Below are positions 1-7,756 of a stretch of DNA of 64,000 nucleotides, in pieces; the first letter of the stretch is position 1; every line of letters starts with the position of its first letter. The stretch comes from Azospirillum canadense. Lineage in GTDB: Bacteria > Pseudomonadota > Alphaproteobacteria > Azospirillales > Azospirillaceae. Made by a program: the position numbers and the translations under genes. Location: NCBI RefSeq assembly GCF_025961225.1, contig NZ_JAOQNG010000003.1, forward strand, positions 496,001 to 560,000, read 5' to 3'. Below the pieces are notes generated by a model, which worked only from the letters and a program-made list of their open reading frames with translations, searched no databases and was not told where the DNA came from.

Positions 1-1
1 G

Positions 2-562
2 TTCGTCGGTTGGGACAAGGCAACTTTCGACCAGACCGCCGACTTCCTGCACGACAACATCGGCGTCAATAAAACGTGGCTCGCCGACTTCTGCTCATAC
101 ACGGCGTCCGAACTCATCGGCTCCACGGTCGGCGCCCTGGCCGTCATCATGTGTTGGGACCAGGCGCAGATCGCCCGCTTTGCCGGGCTGTCCTCCAGCC
201 TGGGCATCTCCTCCATGGCCGCGGTGAACCCCACGCTGTTCGTGGTCTCGGCGGTGTCTCTGGCACTGGCCTTCCACCAGGCCCAGTCGGAAGGGCGTCC
301 GGGGCTGGCGAAGATCGCCGACGGGGTGGCGCGCGGCGCCATCGGCTCGGTGGCGATGTTGACGGTGTCGGCTCTGGTCCCCGGTCCGGTCCTGGTCGGC
401 TTCCTCGTCGGCGTCGTCGCGGCGATGCTGGCGCGCCGCGCCTACGACATGGGCCGGGAGAAGGCCGCGGCGACGTCGATCAGCGCCTCGGACCTGATCG
501 CGTTCCTGATGCGGGCGCTGGGGTGGAAGGCTGACCTGATCCGTACGCTGCCTGTCCGGTAA
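2..562 (+). CDS. Partial small membrane protein of unknown function
   Basis: The frame is open from the window edge, so the start lies outside; about 186 codons are visible. The C-terminal 130 residues hold two or three hydrophobic stretches separated by short polar turns, one ending in a Gly/Val-rich helix. Two or three membrane helices are therefore likely. The tail is polar and ends with RTLPVR. No family was recognised. It converges with rep at 647, and the hairpin at 568..600 lies between them. An internal ATG at 149 would give 137 residues, but the open upstream frame continues with good codon use, so the gene is probably longer. Confidence 0.6.
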   Translation, partial: FVGWDKATFDQTADFLHDNIGVNKTWLADFCSYTASELIGSTVGALAVIMCWDQAQIARFAGLSSSLGISSMAAVNPTLFVVSAVSLALAFHQAQSEGRPGLAKIADGVARGAIGSVAMLTVSALVPGPVLVGFLVGVVAAMLARRAYDMGREKAAATSISASDLIAFLMRALGWKADLIRTLPVR

Positions 563-567
563 AGCAG

Positions 568-600
568 AGAGGGCAGGGGAGGCGTTCTCCCCTGCCCTCT
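568..600. terminator. Intrinsic terminator between convergent genes
   Basis: A perfect 13-bp inverted repeat (568-580 and 588-600) with a 7-nt loop lies six bases after the stop of the upstream gene and 46 bases from the 3' end of rep on the other strand. The position suggests it serves both transcripts. The T-tract is weak. Confidence 0.7.
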
Positions 601-646
601 TCGTCCCGCTGGGCGTGTAACGGCTTGCGGTCCGCCCTCCCCTGCT

Positions 647-1945
647 CTACTTGACGATGTCCAGCAGAGGCATCTGCCCGTCGTCACCTTTCGGCAGCGC
701 CGCCCGGCGGCGGCGGCGGCTCTGGTTGGCGACTTCGGAGGTGACGGAGACGAACCGCTTGGGGCGCCCCGTTTCGTCGAGGTCATCGTTGTCGACCACC
801 AGGGTGAGTTCGCGCTCGTTGACAGCGCGTTCCGCCACCGCGCGACGGATCTGGTCGAGGAAGGACTGCGACGGGTAGAGGCTGTACTCGACGTCGACGT
901 ACTTCCGCCCCTCTTTGACCTCCTCGATCTCGATGCGGTCGAGGGCGCCGATCTGCGTGTCGGCCAGCGCCTTGACGACGTCGTGAATGCGCAGGCGCAT
1001 GTCGCGGAACCGCGACCACTCCGACATCCCGGAGTCACGGATGATGTCGCGGGCGGTGATGTGCACGACCGACTGCGACGGGTCTTGCCGCAATGTTTCC
1101 GCAATGCGCTTGAACAGCCAGCGCGAGAACGGGTTACGGATTTTCATCAAGGCTTCGTAGGAAATCGAGTGCCAGTCGACCCGGCGGATCGCCTCGCGAA
1201 GCATCATGTTGAATTGCACGAAGGTCTCGGCATCGCCGCTCTCGTCATCCAGGATGGAGGCTTCATCGGCATCGTCCGCTTCGCTGGGACGCTGCCGCAG
1301 CCCGAGCCCGGCGAAGATACCGGAGTCCATCATGACCTTGCGGCGTCCGCGGCGCTCGATCTGGATCGTGCATCGCCGCATGACCATCAGCGCTTCCTTG
1401 ATTTCCGGGATGCTCAGGGTGTGCCGGACGGAGCGAAGTTCCTGCCAGACCTCGTACAACGAGAACCGCAGGATCGCCTCGCCGTTGTCCACCAACAGGC
1501 GCGCCGGGTCCGACGCCAACTTCCGGATCACGTCCTCGATGATCTGTTCGCGCTCGCCCGGATACGCGTCGATTTCCTCCACCACCGGAGACCCATCGGC
1601 GTCGCGGACGAACCGGCCGTCCTTGCTCTTGACCCGGCGCTGGATGCGCGCCGGCACGACCGTGAGATGGTAGATCTGGTCGGCGAAGGAGAATTGCCGG
1701 TGGATCATCGGGAGTCGGTCGTCCTGTGCGGCAGCGTCTCTGGGCTCCAGGGTGTGAGCGGCCTGTCCGTTGGCCTTCGACTCCGGGCTGTCGAAAACGT
1801 ATTTTGGGGCCAGATCGTACAGAGAGACCATGTTGACGCTGTGCCGCCGGCCCGTGGCGGCGTCGATGTGCTCGAACAGCGTGCCCTGAAGGGTCTGCCC
1901 CTGCGTCTCCGTACGGCGCTGCTTGACGACGATCTGCCCCGACAT
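647..1945 (-). CDS. Iteron-type plasmid replication initiator (Rep)
   Basis: This 432-residue protein is a probable initiator that binds the iteron array just upstream and opens the origin. Its layout matches two-winged-helix plasmid Reps: an N-terminal part with a YDLAPKYVF motif, a middle part (PGEREQIIEDVIRKLA, TLSIPEIKEALMVM), and a C-terminal winged-helix part (SYEALMKIRNPFSRWLFKR, YVDVEYSLYPSQSFLDQIRR). I chose the ATG at 1945 because GGAGAGG precedes it at good spacing. Longer starts, up to 2086, would run the coding sequence into the iterons. Homologous halves lie at 33613..34129 (N-terminal) and 19784..20430 (C-terminal). Identification rests on fold logic, residue similarity to those copies, and context, not on a database match. 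Confidence 0.85.
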   Translation of the reverse strand: MSGQIVVKQRRTETQGQTLQGTLFEHIDAATGRRHSVNMVSLYDLAPKYVFDSPESKANGQAAHTLEPRDAAAQDDRLPMIHRQFSFADQIYHLTVVPARIQRRVKSKDGRFVRDADGSPVVEEIDAYPGEREQIIEDVIRKLASDPARLLVDNGEAILRFSLYEVWQELRSVRHTLSIPEIKEALMVMRRCTIQIERRGRRKVMMDSGIFAGLGLRQRPSEADDADEASILDDESGDAETFVQFNMMLREAIRRVDWHSISYEALMKIRNPFSRWLFKRIAETLRQDPSQSVVHITARDIIRDSGMSEWSRFRDMRLRIHDVVKALADTQIGALDRIEIEEVKEGRKYVDVEYSLYPSQSFLDQIRRAVAERAVNERELTLVVDNDDLDETGRPKRFVSVTSEVANQSRRRRRAALPKGDDGQMPLLDIVK

Positions 1946-2023
1946 CTGGTGCCTCTCCGCAATCCCGAACACCAAGCCTATGCCGCTTCCGTCGTCCGAC
2001 GCAACGACGTCAAGTGCAGGTAC

Positions 2024-2640
2024 GTAGGTGACAGGCGCGGAAGCGGTAGGTGGCAGGCGCGTTTCCTGGAGGACACAGGCGCGCAATCAGTAGGCGGCAG
2101 GCGCGCTTCCCGGATTCGCGGCCGGCGCAACGCCGAATCGGACGTTGCTTCCCTTTCGTCGGCCGGTCTAGCGCCGTGCCGTCGCCTCCGAGGCGCGAGC
2201 GCGCCTGCGGCCTACTGACTTCTTCCGCACCCCGCAACCCGAAAATCCCGTCCCGCAGCGAAACGCGCCTGTGGCCTACTGCACCGTTCCACCCACCAAA
2301 CGCGCCTGCGACCTAGAGAATCCAACGAGTCGAAGCGCGCCTGCGACCTTCATAATGAACGGAGACCCAAGCGCGCCTCTCGCCTACCGAAGGAAAGGCG
2401 AAACGCGCCTGTCACCTACAAGATGACGCGACGCGAACGACGGCGTCGGCACGGCTGTAGGACACAGGCGCGTTTCGGTCCTTCCCGAGTCGCGGCGGTA
2501 TCCGCGCCTGTGACCATCATGACCGCGCCTGTGTCCTTCATGAAACGCGCCTGTCGCCTCCCCAAGCGCGCCTGTTACCTACGGCTTCCGCGCCCGCCAC
2601 CTACCGGTAGGAGACAGGCGCGCTTTGGAGTCACAGGCGC
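2024..2640. repeat. Iteron array, candidate oriV
   Basis: About 17 copies of a 16-bp repeat, consensus CGCGCCTGTSNCCTAC, lie in both orientations. Reverse-oriented copies sit at 2024, 2046, 2068, 2090, 2457 and 2607. Forward copies sit at 2200, 2264, 2301, 2336, 2372, 2404, 2503, 2524, 2546, 2567 and 2589. A partial copy ends near 2640. The array fills the space between rep and the divergent winged-helix gene. This is the classic position of a Rep-binding origin, and it also suits Rep autoregulation. Confidence 0.9.
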
Positions 2641-2706
2641 ATCCGAGGAATCCTGCCCGCAAGACCGCCGGCCCATGCCGGCTCCATGCCTTCGCAGGAG
2701 CGCCCG

Positions 2707-3504
2707 ATGACCACCATGCCGACCGACACCACCAGCCGCTGGGGCAAAATCCCCGCCTGGTGGCTCGACCACCCCGATCTCGACGCCGACGGCTTCGCCG
2801 TCCTGGCGGCGCTCGCCACCTTCGCCGACGAGCAGGGCGTCTGCTGGCCGTCGCAGTCGACGCTGGCGGCCAAACTCAAGCGGTCGCGCCCCACGATCAA
2901 CCGCATTCTGCAGCGCCTGGACGACATCGGCCTGGTCACCATCGTGCACCGCCGCGGCCGTGACGGCTCCCGGCTGTCCTGCCTGTACCGGCTGCGCGTC
3001 GAGCGGGACGGGGAGGTGCTCACCGAGGCCGTCGCGCGCCCCGTTCCGGCCGACGACAGGGATGACTCGACCACGGACTCCCCCTGTCCGCCGGCGAGTC
3101 AGGAACACCTCCATTCCGAACAGATTCCAGACTCGCTCGCCTCGAGCGGGCGCGGGCTGGCGCATGACGTGCCCGCGGATTGGATGCCGTCCGCTGACGA
3201 TCTCGCCTGGGCCCGCAGCCGCTTCGGCACCGTCGATCTCGGCCAACATGTCGAGGGCTTCGTCCTGCGCTGCCAAGCGCACGGCTACCGCTACCGTGAC
3301 GTCTCCGCCGCCTGGCGGGCCTGGTTGGTCCAGGATGCGGCCGCCGGCAAGGCGCCGGCGGTAAAGACCGCGGCGACCGCCGGGACAGCGGCTCCGGCCG
3401 GTGGCCGGGCACGCGAGAGCGCCGCCGAGCAGCGCGTCAACGCCTGGATGACCGTCGCCGCGCGGCTCAAGGGCACGCAGCCCACCACCCGTTCCTGGTC
3501 CTGA
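2707..3504 (+). CDS. Winged-helix replication protein (phage O / DnaT-like layout)
   Basis: This 265-residue protein has an N-terminal winged helix-turn-helix (about residues 15-100), with helix-turn-helix core WPSQSTLAAKLKRSRPTINR and a following wing. A variable linker comes next, then a conserved C-terminal block (about 165-215) with DWMPSADDLAWARSRF and GYRYRDVSAAWRAWL. Such blocks occur in phage and plasmid replication proteins that recruit the helicase loader. The start at 2707 follows AGGAG with a 7-nt spacer; an in-frame ATG at 2686 lacks one. The stop is 11 nt from the next gene, so the two are cotranscribed away from the iterons. A close paralogue lies at 32061..32870 beside the second iteron array. 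The replication role is inferred from domain order and position. Confidence 0.75.
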   Translation: MTTMPTDTTSRWGKIPAWWLDHPDLDADGFAVLAALATFADEQGVCWPSQSTLAAKLKRSRPTINRILQRLDDIGLVTIVHRRGRDGSRLSCLYRLRVERDGEVLTEAVARPVPADDRDDSTTDSPCPPASQEHLHSEQIPDSLASSGRGLAHDVPADWMPSADDLAWARSRFGTVDLGQHVEGFVLRCQAHGYRYRDVSAAWRAWLVQDAAAGKAPAVKTAATAGTAAPAGGRARESAAEQRVNAWMTVAARLKGTQPTTRSWS

Positions 3505-3515
3505 GGAGGCCCGCC

Positions 3516-4133
3516 ATGTCCGCCGCCGCGATGCCGTTGCCGGAGCGCTCTCCGCTGCCGTTCGACCCCACGATGCCGTCCGCTGACCGATGCCGGTTGC
3601 TCGTTGCCGCCTTCCCGGAAGCGTTGCGCGAAGTCCTGGCCGCCGGTCACCTGGACCACCGCCCGCGCTTCGGCGAGGACGGCTTCGAAGGGCTCCAGGA
3701 GACCTGGGCGCCGCCGGCGAACGTCACGGCCCGTCAGGCGGCCATGGCGCAGCGCGTGCTGGCCGATCTGGAAGGCTCGATCCTGGCGCCGGCGGAGCCC
3801 GACCGCTTGCTCGGTCGTGTGCTGGCGCTGCTGTCGCATTACCCGGCCAAGGGGCTAACGACCGACGTCGAGCAGTTGATCGCGATGGACTGGGTCGAAG
3901 ACCTCGGCGAGTTCCCGGCCTGGGCCATCGATTCGGCGGCGCGCACCTGGCGTCGGACGAAGAAGTGGCGGCCGAGCATCGCGGAGATGCGGGCGCTCTG
4001 CGGGGAGGCGTGTGTGAAAGAGCGCCAGTTGGTCGAGTGTCTCCGCAAGGTGTTGACCCCGAATCCGCATGGTTGCTCGGCTCCGAGTTTCGGTCGAATG
4101 GCTGAAGCCCGGTGTGTCCGCCGCTTTCCCTAA
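3516..4133 (+). CDS. Conserved replicon protein, helicase-loader-like
   Basis: The 205-residue protein follows the winged-helix gene by 11 nt and has a strong GAGGAGG site, so the two are translated from one message. The conserved part is about residues 105-165, with DWVEDLGEFPAWAIDSAARTW and RRTKKWRPSIAEMRALC. The pattern (aromatic-Pro-Ala-Trp-Ala-Ile, then Lys-Trp-Arg-Pro-Ser-Ile) resembles phage helicase-loader or primosome proteins of the G39P kind. That comparison is from memory and is an inference. A frameshifted paralogue follows the paralogous winged-helix gene at 31439..32049, so the pair travels together. The C-terminal 30 residues look unconserved. Confidence 0.65.
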   Translation: MSAAAMPLPERSPLPFDPTMPSADRCRLLVAAFPEALREVLAAGHLDHRPRFGEDGFEGLQETWAPPANVTARQAAMAQRVLADLEGSILAPAEPDRLLGRVLALLSHYPAKGLTTDVEQLIAMDWVEDLGEFPAWAIDSAARTWRRTKKWRPSIAEMRALCGEACVKERQLVECLRKVLTPNPHGCSAPSFGRMAEARCVRRFP

Positions 4134-4216
4134 TCCTGGGCTTGGCCGGTGTAGCCGAAAACACACCGCCGCCGAAGAGACGCTATCGTGAGCACGTTGA
4201 GCCCATCCAATCGTTG

Positions 4217-4245
4217 TTGACAGGGTGAGTGTCTCACTCTATGCG
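4217..4245 (+). promoter_or_regulatory. Probable parAB promoter with internal operator
   Basis: TTGACA (4217-4222), a 17-nt spacer, then TATGCG (4240-4245) form a sigma-70-like promoter about 36 nt ahead of the parA start. The spacer carries a dyad, GAGTG TCT CACTC (4227-4239), placed where a repressor would block polymerase. ParA here has an N-terminal helix-turn-helix, so autoregulation is plausible. Confidence 0.5.
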
Positions 4246-4280
4246 TGGAATCGTTGAATTCGACTGATTGGGGAGGGGGC

Positions 4281-5300
4281 ATGCTCGGCGAACAGTTGAA
4301 AGCGTACCGCGAGGCTCGTGGACAATCGAGGGAAGATTTCGCGGCGTTTCTGAACGAGGGCCTGGACCGCTCCTACGATCGCCAGCGGGTCTCGCGCTGG
4401 GAGAATGGGGGCGAGCGTATCCCACAGGCCGTCGTCGCCTTCATCCGCAAGCACCCGGTGCTTCCCGTCGAGAAGCCTGGCCCGGCGCTCGTTGTGTCGC
4501 TGGCGAACCAGAAGGGCGGAGTGGGCAAGACCACTGGATGCGTGAACGTCGGCCGCATGCTGGCTGACCGCGGTTACTCCGTCGTGCTGGTGGACTCCGA
4601 CCCCCAGGCCAACGCCGGGATCCATCTCAGCGTGGACGTCGTCGCCTGCGAGGAAGCCGAGAAGACGCTCTACTATGTCCTCAAAGGGGCCGCGAAGGCT
4701 GAAGAGTGTCTCGTGGAGACGCGCAACCCGCGCCTACGGGTCCTGCCCTCCTCCCTCAAACTGGCCGAGAGCGAGACCGAACTCGCCGCCCAGCAGTTTT
4801 CCCACAACACGTTGCGCAGCCGGCTCGCCGATCTGCGCCGCAGCGTCGATTTCATTCTCATCGACTGCCCGCCCACCCTGGGGCATTTGGTGACTAACGC
4901 CCTGGTGGCCAGCGACACGGTCCTGATCCCCTGCCAGACGCAGCCTCTCGCCTTCATGGGAATGGGCACGCTGCGCAAGCAGATCGACTTCGTGCGCGAA
5001 CGCGGCAATCCCGCCCTCTCCCTGCTCGGCATAGTGCCGACGTTCTACTCCGGCCGCACCACCCAGGACCAAGCCACCCTGAAGGACATGCACGAGACCT
5101 ACGGGCAGGAGGTCCACATCTTCCCGCCAATTCCCAACACCACGCTCTACCCGCAATCGTCCGCCGGCGGCGACGCTCTGGTCGCCTTCAACGCCAAGGC
5201 GCCCGGCGTCGGCACCTTCGACATGGTGGTGCAGACCCTGATCGAGGAGCGCGACCGTCGCGTCGCCCCGGCTGGTCACGGAGTGGCGGCGCATGGCTAA
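4281..5300 (+). CDS. parA: Plasmid partition ATPase ParA with N-terminal HTH
   Basis: ParA is the nucleoid-bound ATPase that moves ParB-parS complexes so that daughter cells each inherit the plasmid. This 339-residue copy is of the type with an N-terminal regulatory domain. Residues 1-55 form an XRE-like helix-turn-helix (RQRVSRWENG). A deviant Walker A, KGGVGKTT, lies at 78-85. A Walker A'-type DSDPQAN follows, then Walker B-like FILIDCPPTLG. The ATG at 4281 follows GGGGAGGGGGC. The 3' end overlaps parB by 8 nt, which indicates translational coupling. The HTH suggests that ParA represses its own promoter at 4217..4245. Confidence 0.93.
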   Translation: MLGEQLKAYREARGQSREDFAAFLNEGLDRSYDRQRVSRWENGGERIPQAVVAFIRKHPVLPVEKPGPALVVSLANQKGGVGKTTGCVNVGRMLADRGYSVVLVDSDPQANAGIHLSVDVVACEEAEKTLYYVLKGAAKAEECLVETRNPRLRVLPSSLKLAESETELAAQQFSHNTLRSRLADLRRSVDFILIDCPPTLGHLVTNALVASDTVLIPCQTQPLAFMGMGTLRKQIDFVRERGNPALSLLGIVPTFYSGRTTQDQATLKDMHETYGQEVHIFPPIPNTTLYPQSSAGGDALVAFNAKAPGVGTFDMVVQTLIEERDRRVAPAGHGVAAHG

Positions 5301-6228
5301 GGGCATTCCGCGCTCCAACATGGGGCTCATCACCAAGAGCAGCGACAAGACCAGCACCAACCCGGTGCGGTTCAACAGCAACGCGCTGACCGGCAAGGCG
5401 GTGCCCTTCGAGCGGCCCTTCGCCTGCGACATCGGGCTGGTCGTCACCAATCCCGATCAGCCACGCAAGATCTTTCGGGAAGAAGACTTGGCGTCCTTGG
5501 CCGCCTCGCTTGACAAGCATGGCCTGAAGCAACCGATTGGGGTGCAGCAGCAGGACAACGGCGAATATCTTCTGGTGTGGGGCGAGCGGCGCTGGAGGGC
5601 GGCAAAGTCGCTTGGGTGGCCGACCATCACAGCGGTCCTGACCGTCGGTGATCCGCTTGAGGTGGCGCTGGTCGAGAACGTGCAGCGCGTCGATCTGTCG
5701 CCGTTCGAGCAGTCTGATGCGCTGCACGGGCTGAAAGAGCGTCACGGGTACACGGACGAGGCGCTTGCCGGTATCGTCGGCAAGGACCGCAGCATGATCT
5801 CCAAACTGCTCCGTCTGCAGTCCCTGCCTGAGGTGATCCGCGAGGAATACGCGGAGCACGAGCCGACGCTCCGCTTTCTCCTCACGCTCACCCGCGCCGC
5901 ATCGGAAGCCTCTGCCCTCGCCATGTGGGACCAGTGGAAGAGCAGCAGTGCGGCCGGAGAACCCGACGTTAGTGGCGAGCCGTCACGCTCGGAAAAAGTA
6001 GGAGCGGACGGCGAGCGTCCCTCGCGCAAGCCGGCCGACAATTCGCCGGAGATGGCGCTGAGTGCCCTGCCGCAGCGGGTGTTCCGCGTTCTCAGTCGGG
6101 CTCAGGAGACCATTGGCGCGATGGTTGAGAAGCCTCGGCCTTTGACCGACAGCGACTGGGAGCGTCTGACAAAGATGCGTTCGACGATCGACACGCTGCT
6201 CGAACAGCGAAAGGCAGAGCGGACGTAA
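5293..6228 (+). CDS. parB: Partition protein ParB
   Basis: This 311-residue protein is the centromere-binding partner of ParA. The N-terminal half has the ParB/Srx-type nuclease fold with NPDQPRKIFREEDLASLAAS, a GERRWRAAK box and ENVQRVDLSPFEQ. A helix-turn-helix follows (YTDEALAGIVGKDRSMISKL) that should read the centromere. The C-terminal 60 residues are probably the dimerisation part. The start overlaps the parA stop. Six bases after its stop begins a group of GGGAAC/GTTCCC repeats, including a 51-bp palindrome, the best parS candidate in the window. Confidence 0.93.
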   Translation: MAKGIPRSNMGLITKSSDKTSTNPVRFNSNALTGKAVPFERPFACDIGLVVTNPDQPRKIFREEDLASLAASLDKHGLKQPIGVQQQDNGEYLLVWGERRWRAAKSLGWPTITAVLTVGDPLEVALVENVQRVDLSPFEQSDALHGLKERHGYTDEALAGIVGKDRSMISKLLRLQSLPEVIREEYAEHEPTLRFLLTLTRAASEASALAMWDQWKSSSAAGEPDVSGEPSRSEKVGADGERPSRKPADNSPEMALSALPQRVFRVLSRAQETIGAMVEKPRPLTDSDWERLTKMRSTIDTLLEQRKAERT

Positions 6229-6233
6229 CGTCC

Positions 6234-6373
6234 GATGGGAACCGTTCCCCTTCGTGTCCACCGCACCCGGTAATTCTCGAACATTCGTGTTCACGGTGGG
6301 GCGATTATCGTGGTGAGGACGTTCGATGGGAACGGTTCCCATCGAACGTCCTCACCACGGAGCGTTCCCATCA
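6234..6373. promoter_or_regulatory. Candidate parS centromere: GGGAAC/GTTCCC palindromes
   Basis: A perfect palindrome with 25-bp arms around one central base spans 6309-6359 and is centred on GATGGGAACGGTTCCCATC. A smaller related palindrome, GATGGGAACCGTTCCC, lies at 6234-6249. A third half-site, GTTCCCATC, lies at about 6364-6372. The sites sit immediately behind parB. No T-tract follows, so a terminator is less likely than a protein-binding centromere. Confidence 0.65.
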
Positions 6374-6628
6374 GGCGGCGATCCGCCTCCCAATGAACCG
6401 GCTGCAGACCACCGCGCGCAGCACCCGCTCCACCTTCTCCTGGGTGCCGGCATCCCGCTTCCAGGCGATGACGACGAGGGCGCTGCGGTGTTCGACGCGC
6501 TCGACCGTGCCGGTCATGGTGGAGCCGTTCAGGCGGGCGAGCACCAACTGCCCTTCCCGGAAGTCATCCGTCTCGTCTAGATGGAAGGTGGCGTGATCCA
6601 TGCCGACGCAGCGGCTGCGGGACGGCAT
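6371..6628 (-). CDS. Small hypothetical protein
   Basis: The frame could encode 85 residues, from an ATG at 6628, or about 75 from an ATG at 6598. The predicted chain is rich in beta-forming residues (FREGQLVLARLNGSTMTGTVERV, then ALVVIAW) and ends in an Arg-rich tail. This suggests a small beta-barrel, but no family was recognised. The upstream frame stays open to 6829, although that part has poor codon use. No strong ribosome binding site is visible. It converges with parB and abuts the palindromes. Confidence 0.35.
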   Translation of the reverse strand: MPSRSRCVGMDHATFHLDETDDFREGQLVLARLNGSTMTGTVERVEHRSALVVIAWKRDAGTQEKVERVLRAVVCSRFIGRRIAA

Positions 6629-7087
6629 GCCGTCCAGTGAGCCAGTCAGTGGAGCATGAACGCACTGGTCATGCTGAAGGGCGGGTCCGGAGAAGATCCG
6701 CGGGCGCTCCCACGCCCGTGTTTCCCTGGGCGGGGCGCCTTCGTGCAGGATGATCTTCGTCCAGAAACACGCGCGCAGCGTCATGTTGGCCAGCAGCAGC
6801 ATGAACATTTTCTTTATGCATTCGAACACTCCCGTGATCCATTGCGCGGCCTTGCGCGCCGTCTACAAGCCGCAAACTAGCGGCAGGTCTTCGAGATCGG
6901 CTCGCGGATGGTCACGGTGAGTGGTGTCGAGCAGTGGTGTGGTGCCGGAAATAAAACGGCGCAGGTTTCCTTTTATGCCTCCAAACCTTTCCAACGCGCC
7001 CGAGACCAGGAACCGGATGCGAGCCGGAAAACAGTGATTTTCCGTGTTTAAGGACACGGAGGCCGTTTGCCCTGCCGAAGGTCCAAC
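6629..7087. other. Spacer with no supported gene
   Basis: I see no reading frame with convincing codon use or a ribosome binding site here. The stretch from about 6940 to 7040 is relatively AT-rich and has short AAAAC/GTTTT-type motifs, but no clear promoter or terminator. Confidence 0.5.
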
Positions 7088-7723
7088 TCATGCTGCGCCG
7101 CTCAGCCATTGCTCCACCATTGCGACCACACGGACCGCGGGCTGATAGCCACGGGTGATCGCGGAGTATTGGTTGCTGACGCCGACACCGGCAATGAGCG
7201 TCGGAAATCCGGTGATCCCCGTCTGGTGGGAGATCCCGTAATCCCGCCATGTCTCTTGCTTTGCGTCCTCGCTGTCAAACGCTTCGAGAAAGCCGTCGCG
7301 TTTGACGCCGATCTGCTGCGCAATATTGGCGAGCACGGCTTTGTCGGTGACGTCACGGTTGTGCGCGTAGAAGGCCGCTTGAACGAGGCCGAGATAGTCG
7401 AGGGCCTTCTCCATGTTGCCACGGCGGACCACGACCACCGCCCGCGCGGCCGGGTCCGTGTCGTAGACGAATCCCTCGTGGTCGAAGAAGGAGAAGTCGA
7501 AAGGTTGGCCGGACGCTTCATGGACATGTTCCCAGTGTGTCCGGGTCGATCGTTTGGCGGCTTCGTCCATGGGCTTGGTGGTCTGTGGACGCAGCCCTCC
7601 CATCACAAGCCGGATGGGCAACGTGTCGGCGAACCGGTGACGGATGGCCTCGATCACCGGCGAAAAGCCCCAGCACCAGGAGCACATGGGATCAGCGAAA
7701 TAGACGAGGTGCGGTCCGGCCAT
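7088..7723 (-). CDS. DsbA-family thiol oxidoreductase, cytoplasmic (FrnE-like)
   Basis: The 211-residue protein has a thioredoxin fold with an all-helical insert. YFADPMCSWCWGFSP puts a CxxC active site at residues 14-17, and cis-Pro-type GFPTLI lies near residue 172. There is no signal peptide, so it should act in the cytoplasm. Relatives are annotated as DsbA-family proteins, FrnE or 2-hydroxychromene-2-carboxylate isomerase-like. The start at 7723 has a strong AGGAGG site. It lies 33 nt downstream of the nucleotidyltransferase gene on the same strand, so cotranscription with the kptA pair is possible. The natural substrate cannot be told. Confidence 0.85.
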   Translation of the reverse strand: MAGPHLVYFADPMCSWCWGFSPVIEAIRHRFADTLPIRLVMGGLRPQTTKPMDEAAKRSTRTHWEHVHEASGQPFDFSFFDHEGFVYDTDPAARAVVVVRRGNMEKALDYLGLVQAAFYAHNRDVTDKAVLANIAQQIGVKRDGFLEAFDSEDAKQETWRDYGISHQTGITGFPTLIAGVGVSNQYSAITRGYQPAVRVVAMVEQWLSGAA

Positions 7724-7756
7724 GTCTGCCTCCTATGACTTGTGGGTGGATGTGTG

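Noticed and set aside
1946..2086. 47-codon N-terminal extension of rep
   Set aside because: The extension overlaps iterons and lacks a ribosome site; the ATG at 1945 has a strong one.
983..2218. A 411-codon plus-strand frame
   Set aside because: It runs antisense to rep and into the iterons, so it is not a gene.
2024..2640. Possible CRISPR array
   Set aside because: Repeats are only 16 bp, occur in both orientations with uneven spacing, and lie beside rep; they are iterons. No cas genes are present.
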